Assembly (NCBI GenBank): GCA_025937835.1
Contig: JAICQO010000062.1
Location: 1-39,283, forward strand
Direction of reading: 5' to 3'
Source: Polyangiaceae bacterium
Lineage (GTDB): Bacteria > Myxococcota_A > Polyangia > Polyangiales > Polyangiaceae
DNA: 39,283 nucleotides
Part shown: positions 24,994 through 32,731 of the stretch, one piece after another
Layout of the letters: every line of letters starts with the position of its first letter
Numbering within the stretch: position 1 is the stretch's first letter
Program-made: the position numbers and the translations under genes
The notes under the pieces: generated by a model
What the model was told of the DNA's origin: nothing
The model's input: the letters and a program-made list of their open reading frames with translations, nothing else
Databases searched by the model: none

Positions 24994-25770
24994 TTACTCC
25001 CCGGTGAGCCGCTTGATCTCTTCCTTGATCAAGCTCTCGGCCAGGACCGGGACCACTTCCCAGACCACCTTTTCGACGACCTCGCGGGACAGCAACAAAA
25101 CCCCCGTGACCTGCTCCTGGGTCAGGCCCAGATCCACGAGCTTGTCCGCGAGCTGACCGTTGAAGGACAGGGCCGGCGGCGCGCCGATCGAGGACGGGCG
25201 CGGCGGAACGGCCACCGGCTCGGGAGGCGGCGCCGAGTAAGAGGGGGCCGGAACCGCGACGGGTGCGGGCGGAGCGGCCGGAGCGGGCGGCGCGGCGTTG
25301 ATCTGACCGCCGAACGCGAGCGTTTGAGCGCGTGCCCGCGTCGGCGCTTCGGCCGCTTGCGGCATGGCGGCCACCGGCGGCGGTACCGCGACCGGTTGCG
25401 GAGCAGCGGCGCTCTTCTTCAGCGCAGCGCTGACCTTGTCGAGCAGCTGCTGCGTGTCGAACGGCTTGTCGATGTGATCGTCGGCGCCGACCTGGCCGCC
25501 GCGATTCCTATCGTACGGCTGCTGCTTGCTCGAGAGCAGAATCACCGGCAAGCCGGGGTTCTGACTCTTGATCCGCTCGCACAGCTCGTAGCCGTTCAAG
25601 CCCTCGAGCGCGGCATCGACCAGCACCACGTTGGGCGCCTCCGAGCCGAGCTTGTCGAGCGCATCGCTGGCGCTGCCCGCCAACACCGTGCGGTAGTTTT
25701 CCCCCGCAAAGGTGATCTCCAGCACCTTGCGCATGGTTTTGCTGTCGTCGACGCCAAGGAGCAAAGTCAC
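24994..25770 (-). CDS. Single-receiver response regulator with Pro/Ala linker and C-terminal helical domain
   Basis: A 258-residue protein. The CheY-like receiver (residues 1-115) keeps all key residues: acidic pair D8-D9, phosphoacceptor D52 in VVLVDAALEG, S80 in ILLSS, and K102 in IDKPFD. A Pro/Ala-rich linker of about 85 residues follows (PPAPAAPPAPVAVPAP and similar), then a helical C-terminal domain (about 205-258: LGLTQEQVTGVLLLSREVVEKVVWEVVPVLAESLIKEEIKRLTGE), a tail I know from receivers in myxobacteria. No DNA-binding domain is present, so output is by protein contact. GTG 25770 is chosen because GGAGG sits 4 bases upstream and the receiver begins there. No kinase is adjacent. The partner is unknown. 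Confidence 0.9.
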   Translation of the reverse strand: MTLLLGVDDSKTMRKVLEITFAGENYRTVLAGSASDALDKLGSEAPNVVLVDAALEGLNGYELCERIKSQNPGLPVILLSSKQQPYDRNRGGQVGADDHIDKPFDTQQLLDKVSAALKKSAAAPQPVAVPPPVAAMPQAAEAPTRARAQTLAFGGQINAAPPAPAAPPAPVAVPAPSYSAPPPEPVAVPPRPSSIGAPPALSFNGQLADKLVDLGLTQEQVTGVLLLSREVVEKVVWEVVPVLAESLIKEEIKRLTGE

Positions 25771-25918
25771 AGATCCTCCGGTGCCCCGCGCGGAAGCCGT
25801 CCGAGCCAGGGACGCACGCAATCATCGGGGTCAGCCTCAAAACTGTCAAGGATTTCGCCGGCCTTCAAGCCGGGCCCGGCACCAGGAAGCGTGCCAAAAC
25901 AGGATGGCATTTGACGAC

Positions 25919-25933
25919 CCTCACGCCTTGAGG
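25919..25933 (+). promoter_or_regulatory. hrcA: Small hairpin covering the hrcA ribosome-binding site
   Basis: CCTCA (25919-25923) and TGAGG (25929-25933) are exact inverted arms around a 5-base loop. The right arm is the only Shine-Dalgarno-like sequence before the hrcA ATG at 25942 (8-base spacing), so folding would hide it. The stem is short, and this may be chance. Confidence 0.3.
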
Positions 25934-25941
25934 CCAAGTTT

Positions 25942-26991
25942 ATGCTCGTGAATCCGCTGCCGAAGCGAGCGCGTTCCGTCCTCTATGCCCTGGTCACCGA
26001 GTTCATCGAGACCGGCGAACCGGTAGGAAGCCGCACCCTCAGCAAGCGTTCGGGCTTTTCGCTCTCACCGGCCACGATCCGCAACGTTCTCGCAGACCTC
26101 GAGGACTCGGGGTACCTGGCGCAGCCCCACGCGTCGGCCGGTCGGGTGCCCACCGCAGCGGCCTTCCGGCTGTTCATCGACGCGCTCATGAAGCAGCGCC
26201 CGCTACCCGAAGACGAGGTGAACCGCATCAGCGAGCACGTCACGGACCTGCCGCGCGGTCCCGAGTTTTTGAAGGGCACCGGCCGATTGCTCTCGGACCT
26301 GAGCGGTGCGCCCGCCGTCCTGATCCGCCTGCGCAGCGATCAGCGCACGCTCGTCAAGGTGCGGTTCATCCGCACTCGACCGCAGGAGATGCTGGCCGTG
26401 CTCGTGTGCTCGGACGGCACGGTCGAAAATCGCTTCCTCCCGCTCGAGGAGGCGATCGAAGACGCCGAGCTGGAGCGCCTCCACAACCTGCTCGAGGAGG
26501 TCGTGTCCGGCGCGACGCTCGCCCAAGTGCGCGATCACTTTGCGGATCGACTCGCGGCGCAGGAAGGCGATCTCAATCGACTGCGCACGCTCGGCCACAG
26601 TCTGTTCTCGGCTCCTGCGCTCGGCGCGAGCCCGGCGGACGTCGTGATCGAAGGCCAGTCGCGCCTGCTCGATCGCCCCGAGTTCGGCAGCCTGGACGCG
26701 ATCCGCCAGGTGCTGCGGGCTTTCGAGGACCAGGAGCGCCTCGTGTCGCTGCTCGATCGAGCCATCGAAGCCGACAACGTCCAGGTGTTTTTGGGCGAGG
26801 ACACCGCGCGGGTGGCCGGCTGCCCCGTGAGCCTCGTGGCGGCCGGGTATCGCGACGAGGACGGGGCCCCCGGCGGCGCAGTCGGCATCATCGGCCCGCA
26901 ACGTATGGACTATTCCTTCGTCATGCCGCTGGTCGGGGCCACGGCGGGGGCCATCAGCGCGGCCCTGGCGAAAAAGCGGGACGCTTCCTAG
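25942..26991 (+). CDS. hrcA: Heat-inducible transcription repressor HrcA
   Basis: A 349-residue repressor of class I heat-shock operons (groESL, and often dnaK), which binds CIRCE elements and needs GroEL for activity. The N-terminal winged helix has IETGEPVGSRTLSKRSGFSLSPATIRNVLADLEDSGYLAQPHASAGRVPT, the diagnostic HrcA segment. The middle and C-terminal GAF-like and dimerisation regions are present, ending IIGPQRMDYSFVMPLVGATAGAIS. Length is normal. Unusually for the family, no grpE, dnaK or dnaJ follows, and I see no CIRCE sequence upstream, so it probably acts in trans. A short hairpin overlaps its ribosome-binding site. The skp-like gene follows after about 50 bases and may be cotranscribed. 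Confidence 0.95.
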   Translation: MLVNPLPKRARSVLYALVTEFIETGEPVGSRTLSKRSGFSLSPATIRNVLADLEDSGYLAQPHASAGRVPTAAAFRLFIDALMKQRPLPEDEVNRISEHVTDLPRGPEFLKGTGRLLSDLSGAPAVLIRLRSDQRTLVKVRFIRTRPQEMLAVLVCSDGTVENRFLPLEEAIEDAELERLHNLLEEVVSGATLAQVRDHFADRLAAQEGDLNRLRTLGHSLFSAPALGASPADVVIEGQSRLLDRPEFGSLDAIRQVLRAFEDQERLVSLLDRAIEADNVQVFLGEDTARVAGCPVSLVAAGYRDEDGAPGGAVGIIGPQRMDYSFVMPLVGATAGAISAALAKKRDAS

Positions 26992-27040
26992 GTACTGGCC
27001 GGCTTGACCGGGCTCGGCGGCGACGCTACGCCCCCGGCCC

Positions 27041-27688
27041 ATGACGTCGTTCCGCGTATTTCAAGGTCTGTCCGCGCTTTCGTTGATGGTGGCCCTCGGA
27101 CTTGGAGCCGCTCCGGCCGCCGCGCAGGCCCCGGCGCGCATCGCCGTCGTCGATACGCAGCGTGCGATCATGGAGACCGAAGACGGCCTGCGCGCTCAGG
27201 CCACGCTGAAGAAGCTCTTCGACAGCCGCCAGCGCGAGCTCGACAAGAAGCAGGACGATCTGCAGAAAGAGCGCGAGGACATCGAGAAGCAGAAGGACGT
27301 CGTCAGCAAGACCGCCCTCGCCAAGCGCATCGACAAGTGGCAGCGCGAGATGGTCCAGCTCCAGACCGTCTTCGTCGAATACAACAAAGAGCTCCAGAAG
27401 AAGCAGAACGAGCTCACCGCGCCGATCTTTCAGAAGGCGATGGGGCTCATCCGCCGCGTCGCGACGCAAGAAGGCTACGACGTGATCGTGGACAAGCAGG
27501 CCGTTCCGTACGTGCGCGGCGATCTGGACGTCACCGATCGACTCATCACCCTGTACAACCAGGGCGTCGCTCCGGAACCCGCGGGCGCAAGCGGCGCGAA
27601 GGCCGCTCCTGCGTTGCCGACCCTCAAGGCGCCGACGCCGACGCCGCCTTCACCGGCCGCGCCTGCCCCCGCAGCGCCCAAGCCGTAG
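27041..27688 (+). CDS. skp: Skp/OmpH-family periplasmic chaperone
   Basis: A 215-residue exported protein. The signal peptide ends near APAAAQA (about residue 30), followed by the Skp start pattern ARIAVVDTQRAIMETEDG. A long coiled coil (about residues 55-120: LFDSRQRELDKKQDDLQKEREDIEKQKD) forms the tentacle arm, and QEGYDVIVDKQAVPYVRGDLDVTDRLITLYN closes the beta body. Skp trimers carry unfolded outer-membrane proteins across the periplasm to BamA. It is longer than E. coli Skp because of a Pro/Ala-rich tail (last 40 residues). In many genomes skp follows bamA; here bamA is about 17 kb away. A strong hairpin follows the stop. Confidence 0.92.
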   Translation: MTSFRVFQGLSALSLMVALGLGAAPAAAQAPARIAVVDTQRAIMETEDGLRAQATLKKLFDSRQRELDKKQDDLQKEREDIEKQKDVVSKTALAKRIDKWQREMVQLQTVFVEYNKELQKKQNELTAPIFQKAMGLIRRVATQEGYDVIVDKQAVPYVRGDLDVTDRLITLYNQGVAPEPAGASGAKAAPALPTLKAPTPTPPSPAAPAPAAPKP

Positions 27689-27693
27689 TCTCG

Positions 27694-27716
27694 GGCGGCC
27701 AGCGACTCTGGCCGCC
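27694..27716. terminator. Bidirectional hairpin terminator between skp and the GT32 gene
   Basis: Arms GGCGGCCAG (27694-27702) and CTGGCCGCC (27708-27716) are perfect over nine GC-rich pairs with a CGACT loop. It fills the gap between two convergent stop codons (27688 and 27719), where a shared terminator is expected. No U-run follows on either strand, so it may act by pausing or as an mRNA end protector. Confidence 0.75.
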
Positions 27717-27718
27717 GG

Positions 27719-28465
27719 TTACAGAGCGCGCCGAAGCTTTCGCAGGTGGCGTAGCGTCACGTTGAGGACCACCCGCGCGGGCGGATGGCGCCAGGTCGCG
27801 GTCGGCAAGTGCTGGCAATAGGCGAGGTGCTTCGGCGTCTTGCTCCAACCTTCCTGGAACAGGCAGTGTGCGGGCAGCACCCGCACGTCGGGAAAGCGCT
27901 TCAGGAGCTCGAGCTCGCTGACCGCCCGAGAGACGCCGTTCGGGCCCGTCAGATCCAGCACGCGAGTTTCGCCAGCGCGCAATTGCCGCCCGATGAAGTG
28001 CATCAGCTCGAGCCAGATCGGATGGCCCGGTGCGCTGGCGAGCCAGGCTTGATGGACGCTGCAGTCGAACCGACTATCGCCGGTCGTCCAGGCGCGTTCG
28101 ATGAAATACACCGAGGCGTCGGCGCTGAAGAGCTCGTCGAACGAGCGCAGCACGATCAGGTCGAGATCCGCGTACATGCCGCCGAACACGTACATCCACA
28201 GGTAGCGGACGAAGTCGATGCGCATGATCTTTTCGGGCAGCTCCCGATAGATCGCGGCGAGCTCCGGCAATGCGTGGGCGACGTGGTGCTCGACGAAAGC
28301 GTCGATATCGGCGTCCGTCCACAGCGAGTGCTTGAAACCCGGATGATGTTCGCGCGTGGAGCGGCGGCTGATCGGCGCATAGGGGCTGTGCGTAACCAGA
28401 AGGCGATTCCGCCAGGTCTGATGGACCAACGGAGTCACGCGGTGCTTGCCGGTCTCGATGCCCAT
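27719..28465 (-). CDS. Glycosyltransferase of the GT32 (DXD sugar-binding) family
   Basis: A 248-residue soluble protein. The start IPLVHQTW-type segment (TPLVHQTWRNR), the helix DFVRYLWMYVFGGMYADLDLIVLR and the D100-L-D102 motif are the signature of the Gly_transf_sug domain (PF04488; OCH1-like). The Asp pair should bind a divalent metal and nucleotide sugar. LTGPNGVSRAV matches the later acceptor-side motif of the family. No membrane helix is visible. Start ATG 28465 has AGGTGAAG upstream on the minus strand. The acceptor is unknown; a cell-surface glycan is likely. It converges on skp. Confidence 0.88.
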   Translation of the reverse strand: MGIETGKHRVTPLVHQTWRNRLLVTHSPYAPISRRSTREHHPGFKHSLWTDADIDAFVEHHVAHALPELAAIYRELPEKIMRIDFVRYLWMYVFGGMYADLDLIVLRSFDELFSADASVYFIERAWTTGDSRFDCSVHQAWLASAPGHPIWLELMHFIGRQLRAGETRVLDLTGPNGVSRAVSELELLKRFPDVRVLPAHCLFQEGWSKTPKHLAYCQHLPTATWRHPPARVVLNVTLRHLRKLRRAL

Positions 28466-28526
28466 TCTTCACCTGGCTTTCGAGCGCCAAACTAGGCTCG
28501 CCGCTAGTGTTTGCCTATCTGTGTTT

Positions 28527-28543
28527 CCCGCCGGTGTGGCGGG
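28527..28543 (-). terminator. Hairpin downstream of the TPR-protein gene
   Basis: Arms CCCGCC and GGCGGG surround a 5-base loop in the 155-base gap between the TPR gene stop (28621) and the GT32 start (28465), both minus strand. No T-run follows, so it is a weak terminator candidate. Confidence 0.4.
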
Positions 28544-28620
28544 ATCGACGATCCGCATTCGCGACGAGGCATGCTTTCGCGTGTTTTCACCCACCCGGGG
28601 CGACGAGTGGAGCGCCGACT

Positions 28621-31230
28621 TTACTTGCTCTCGAACAAGTCGTCGAACACGCGCTCGAAGTCGTCGTCGTCGCTGACGACGCGCGTGCCGCTGGCTTCGC
28701 GCACGGGGCGTTCCGCGCCGTGCAGCAAGGCCTGCATGCGATCTTGCACGTCGCGATAGCCGGCATCGCGCGCGGCGACGTTCTGATAGTGGAGCAGCGC
28801 GTCGCGGGGCTTGGCCTGCTTCTCGTAAGCCTTGGCGAGGTCGTACTCGATGCCGATCTCTTGCTCGGGCGTCTTGTGCTCCGCCTCGAGCGCGCGGCGA
28901 TAGGCGGCGATGGCCTCGTCCAGGTGGCCCTGGTCGAAGTGGATCACGCCGATCATCGCGTAACACATGCACTCGCGCTGCGGGTCGCGCGCGGCGAGCT
29001 CCGCCTCTTTCAGCGCATCGCTGAACAGACCCATCTCCTTGTACGCGAGGGCCAGGTCGTAGTGCGTCGCGGCGTCGCTCTCGGACACGTCGGCGCGGAT
29101 GCCGGCTTTCACCTTGGCGAACAGCTGCTCGACGTCGACGCTCGGCGGCAGAGGGCTCTTCCGCGGATGCTCCGGAGCCGGGTCCATCGAGTTCAGCGTG
29201 CCGAGCGGCGTGGAGCCGTCGAAGTTGCTGGGCGCCGCGACGGCCAGCTCGAGCCGATCGATCCGCGGGTTGGAGCCGTTTTCCGCGCGCTGGATCTCGA
29301 TTTCACGGAGCCGCTCGAGGATCAGCCGGTGTCCCGGCGTGCGCGAGAGCTGCTCGCTCAAGATCGCGTGCGCGTCGCCGAGCAAACCGCGTGCGACGTA
29401 GAACTCGGCTTCCTCCAGGATCTCGTCGAGCGCTCCCATCGGCCGCGCTTGCTGTTCGGCAGCGGCTGCGGCCAGATCCTCGACCTCGGAGACCTCCGAG
29501 ATCTCTTCGATCTCGTCGCCCATCGCGAACGGCGCCAGCGGTTCGGGCTCCGACATCTCTCCCAGCGGAAAGCTCGGCAGAGGGCCGGCGCGCATGCTGT
29601 CCGGCACGCGCGAGGGTTGCTGCGACACGGACAGCGCCTGGTCCGCCGACACCTCTTCGAGGTCGTACGACGGCAGCGGGCGATCCGAGCCGAACAGCTC
29701 GCGCGGCTGCTCCGAGGAGAGGCTGGCGGCGGTCGGGAAGCGCGAGGTCTGCGCCCTCGAAGCCGGCGCAGGGCTCGGGCTCATCTGCTCGAGCAGCGCC
29801 AGCGCGCCGTCGTGGCCCGGGTCCTGACGCAACACGTCGCGGAGCAGGGCTTCGGCGCGCTCGTTTTCGCCGAGGTCGATGTACAGGGCAGCGACGTTCA
29901 CGCTTTCGCCGATGGCGCCCTCGCGATCGCCGGCCTCGTTCAAGATCTCTCGCAGCTTGGTGCGGATCTCGATCGACAGCGGGTCGACCTCGAGCGCGAC
30001 GTTGAGCGTGCCCACCGCTTTCGAGAACAGGCGCAGGCGCCGGAACGACTCGGCGTCGGCGACCGCCTTGCGGGCGTGCGCGCGCGCATCGAATGCTTGC
30101 AGCACTGCGCTCGGCGACTCGGGTTGGAACGAAGTTTCGATCTCGACGTCGTCCGAGACGTGGCGCTTGCTCTGCGGCGGCTCGTGCGCGCGGCTCTGGG
30201 CGGCTCGAGACTGTGGCATCGGCTCGTCGCTGAGCTCGACATCGACCAGCTCCGGTTCGGGCAGGATGCTGGCCGGCATCAGGCTTTCCGGCGGAGAAAG
30301 CGGGGGAAGCAGGCTCTCCAGCGCGCGCACGTGCTCGTCGTCCGGCGCTGCTGCACGCAGCTTCGCGATCAAGCCCGGCATCAGATCGACGCGGCCCTGA
30401 TCACGCGCGATGCGCGCCATCTCCTTGTAAACCTCGACGGCTTTCTCGCCCTGACCGATACCCGTGAAAGCTCGGGCCAAAAGACCCAAGGTCTCGAGGT
30501 CGCGCGGATCGGCCTGGAAGCAAATCTGGAGCTTGGCGAGCGCGAGCAGACCGTCGTCGCGCGAGCCGCGAGCGAGGTAGATCTCGGCGGCGGCGCGCGC
30601 CACCTTCGGGTCGGCGCGGAAATGCAAGATGCGGTCGTAGACCTTGAGCGCGTCCTCGGCGCGCCCCATGTCGAGCAACAGCTGCGCTGCATGGCTGAAC
30701 GACTGGACCGCCTCGTCCAGCGCGTGCACCCGGCAGCACGCCTCCGCCAGCCGCAGGTGCGGGAGCGGGTTTTTCGCGTCCAATTCGACCATTTTCGCGA
30801 AGACTTCGATACCTTCGCGATCGCGCCCGGCTCGCAGCAGCCGCGTCGCGACCTCGTCCCAGGCCGCCAGCGCGTCGCTCGTGAGCCCGAGCTCCGTGTA
30901 GATCTCTGCCAGCCGCGGGCCGATGTAGGCGTAGCGATCGGCCAGGTCGGGCGCGTGCTTCCGGATGATCTCGCGGATCTGTTTGTAGACCGCGATCGCC
31001 TTCAGATGCAGTTGCTGCGCCGCGTAGTGCTGCCCGACCCGATCGTAGGTCGCAATCGCCTCGGGGAATGCCTGGAGGCGCGCCTGCAGGTCACCAATCT
31101 TGAGTAGCGTCCGCGCGTCGTTCGGATCTTCCTGAACGATGCGCTGATACTCGACGATCGCTCGGTCGTACCTCTTCCTCTCGATGTACTTCTGAGCGGC
31201 CTGTAAAGTTTTGTCGCGATCAATCGCCAC
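28621..31230 (-). CDS. Large tetratricopeptide-repeat protein
   Basis: An 869-residue soluble protein with no signal peptide or membrane segment. Residues 1-330 hold a run of TPR units (YDRAIVEYQRIVQEDPNDARTLLKIGDL, YAAQQLHLKAIAVYKQI and so on). A disordered Pro/Ser/Glu-rich stretch follows, then a second TPR group (about 390-480, ALEVDPLSIEIRTKLREIL), a long acidic Ser/Glu-rich linker, and a third group (about 590-850, AATHYDLALAYKEMGLFSDALKEAELA), ending in an acidic tail (DDDDFERVFDDLFESK). Such proteins are scaffolds. The start VAIDRDKTLQAAQKYIERKRYDRAI resembles myxobacterial relatives as I remember them, so GTG 31230 is used; ATG 31257 is also possible. It diverges from ilvA. The partner complex is unknown. 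Confidence 0.85.
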   Translation of the reverse strand: MAIDRDKTLQAAQKYIERKRYDRAIVEYQRIVQEDPNDARTLLKIGDLQARLQAFPEAIATYDRVGQHYAAQQLHLKAIAVYKQIREIIRKHAPDLADRYAYIGPRLAEIYTELGLTSDALAAWDEVATRLLRAGRDREGIEVFAKMVELDAKNPLPHLRLAEACCRVHALDEAVQSFSHAAQLLLDMGRAEDALKVYDRILHFRADPKVARAAAEIYLARGSRDDGLLALAKLQICFQADPRDLETLGLLARAFTGIGQGEKAVEVYKEMARIARDQGRVDLMPGLIAKLRAAAPDDEHVRALESLLPPLSPPESLMPASILPEPELVDVELSDEPMPQSRAAQSRAHEPPQSKRHVSDDVEIETSFQPESPSAVLQAFDARAHARKAVADAESFRRLRLFSKAVGTLNVALEVDPLSIEIRTKLREILNEAGDREGAIGESVNVAALYIDLGENERAEALLRDVLRQDPGHDGALALLEQMSPSPAPASRAQTSRFPTAASLSSEQPRELFGSDRPLPSYDLEEVSADQALSVSQQPSRVPDSMRAGPLPSFPLGEMSEPEPLAPFAMGDEIEEISEVSEVEDLAAAAAEQQARPMGALDEILEEAEFYVARGLLGDAHAILSEQLSRTPGHRLILERLREIEIQRAENGSNPRIDRLELAVAAPSNFDGSTPLGTLNSMDPAPEHPRKSPLPPSVDVEQLFAKVKAGIRADVSESDAATHYDLALAYKEMGLFSDALKEAELAARDPQRECMCYAMIGVIHFDQGHLDEAIAAYRRALEAEHKTPEQEIGIEYDLAKAYEKQAKPRDALLHYQNVAARDAGYRDVQDRMQALLHGAERPVREASGTRVVSDDDDFERVFDDLFESK

Positions 31231-31442
31231 GGGCAGCCGGAACCCCGAACACGGCATGCGAGCCGGCCCGTCGCCGATCGATACCGTGCTGGAGAGACGA
31301 AAGCCTAGACGCCGGGCCGAGGACCGTCAACCAACGCGCGGTAACTCCTAGGTATTTCGAAACCAGAGCCTCCCGAAGTCGCTTTTGCGCGCCGGATTGA
31401 CGGCCGCGCCCGCGCCCGAGGCGCAGGGCTAGACTCCACGTC

Positions 31443-32708
31443 GTGGACCCGGGCGCGACGATCACACTGTCGGAAATTCGTGCGGCTTCGGAGCGCGTGC
31501 GGGGGCGGGTTACCGTGTCACCGCTCACCCACAGCGCGCGTCTGTCTGAGCTCACGGGAACGAACCTCGTACTCAAGCTCGAGAATCTGCAGTTCACCGG
31601 GTCCTTCAAGGAACGCGGGGCGTGCAACCGGCTGTTGTTGCTCTCCGACGCCGAGCGGCGCGCGGGGGTGGTGACGGCGAGCGCGGGTAACCACGCTCAG
31701 GCGGTCGCTCTGCACGCCGCACGCCTCGGGATCGCGGCCACGGTCGTGATGCCCGAGAGCACGCCGCTCGTGAAGATCGAGGCCACGCGCCGCCACGGTG
31801 CGCGCGTCGAGTTGTGGGGGCGAGGCTACGACGACGCTGCCGAGCGCGGCGCCGAGATCGCCCGCGCCGAGGGGCTCGTCTACGTCCACCCGTTCGACGA
31901 CCTGGCCGTGATCGCCGGCCAAGGTACGCTCGGCCTGGAATTACTCGATCAATTCCCGGAGTTGGAGGCGGTGGTGGTGCCGGTGGGTGGAGGCGGCCTG
32001 CTCGCTGGGGTCGCCTGCGCGATCAAGGAAACCAACCCGAAGATCCAGGTCTATGGCGTGGAGTCCGAAGCGTTTCCCGGGATGCGCGTCGCGTACGAGT
32101 CGCTGGTCCCGCTGGCGCCGGTCGGGACGCGCACGATCGCCGACGGCATCGCCGTGCGCCGTGTCGGCGCGCACACGGTGCCGCTCGTGCGTCGCTACGC
32201 CGACGGCATCGTGCTGGTCGACGAAGAAGAGATCGCGGAGGCGATCCTGCTCTTGCTCGAGAAGGAGAAGACGGTCGCCGAGGGCGCCGGCGCGGTCGGC
32301 CTCGCGGCGTTGATCCAGCGCCGGCTCGAGCTCATGGGGCGACGCGTGGCGGTGGTCGTGAGCGGCGGCAACATCGACGTGAACCTCGTCGCGCGCATCA
32401 TCGAACGCGGCCTGGTGAAGACCGGGCGCAGGGTGAGGATCCAGATCACCGCGCCGGACGCAGCGGGTACGCTCGCGCGCGTCACGCAGATCGTCGCGGG
32501 AACTCGCGCAAACATCCTCGAGATCGAGCACGATCGCAGCTTTTCCGGCGTGGATCTCGGACAGGCGCGGATCGACCTCGTGCTCGAGACCCACGGCTTC
32601 GAGCACATCGAGAAGGTGCAGCGCGAGCTCGACGCTGCGGGTTTTTCGAGCACCACGGCGACCGCGCCGGCCCCGCCGCCAGTCGTTTCGGCCAGCTTGC
32701 GGCCCTGA
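31443..32708 (+). CDS. ilvA: Threonine ammonia-lyase (PLP-dependent), ACT-domain form
   Basis: A 421-residue fold-type II PLP enzyme. TGSFKERGA carries the Schiff-base Lys (K56), and PVGGGGLLAG (180-189) is the phosphate-binding Gly loop; VVTASAGNHAQAVAL and VVVSGGNIDVNL complete the family pattern. A C-terminal ACT domain (about residues 333-403: IQITAPDAAGTLARVTQIVAGTRANILEIEHDRSF) marks the short TIGR01127-type form rather than the long two-ACT biosynthetic E. coli IlvA. It deaminates threonine to 2-oxobutanoate, the first step to isoleucine, or acts in threonine breakdown. Start is GTG 31443. It opens the compact plus-strand run; tldD begins 23 bases after its stop. Confidence 0.93.
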   Translation: MDPGATITLSEIRAASERVRGRVTVSPLTHSARLSELTGTNLVLKLENLQFTGSFKERGACNRLLLLSDAERRAGVVTASAGNHAQAVALHAARLGIAATVVMPESTPLVKIEATRRHGARVELWGRGYDDAAERGAEIARAEGLVYVHPFDDLAVIAGQGTLGLELLDQFPELEAVVVPVGGGGLLAGVACAIKETNPKIQVYGVESEAFPGMRVAYESLVPLAPVGTRTIADGIAVRRVGAHTVPLVRRYADGIVLVDEEEIAEAILLLLEKEKTVAEGAGAVGLAALIQRRLELMGRRVAVVVSGGNIDVNLVARIIERGLVKTGRRVRIQITAPDAAGTLARVTQIVAGTRANILEIEHDRSFSGVDLGQARIDLVLETHGFEHIEKVQRELDAAGFSSTTATAPAPPPVVSASLRP

Positions 32709-32731
32709 CGGGGGCAGGCCATGAATCGTCC

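Noticed and set aside
21897-25007. Very long plus-strand open frame opposite valS
   Set aside because: High GC removes stop codons from antisense frames. The translation is Arg/Ala/His-rich with no family, while the opposite strand is an unmistakable ValS.
25771-25941. CIRCE element upstream of hrcA
   Set aside because: I looked for TTAGCACTC/GAGTGCTAA arms and found none; only short unrelated inverted repeats occur.
28507-31107. Long plus-strand open frame opposite the TPR protein
   Set aside because: Composition is typical of an antisense shadow, and the minus strand carries clear TPR repeats.
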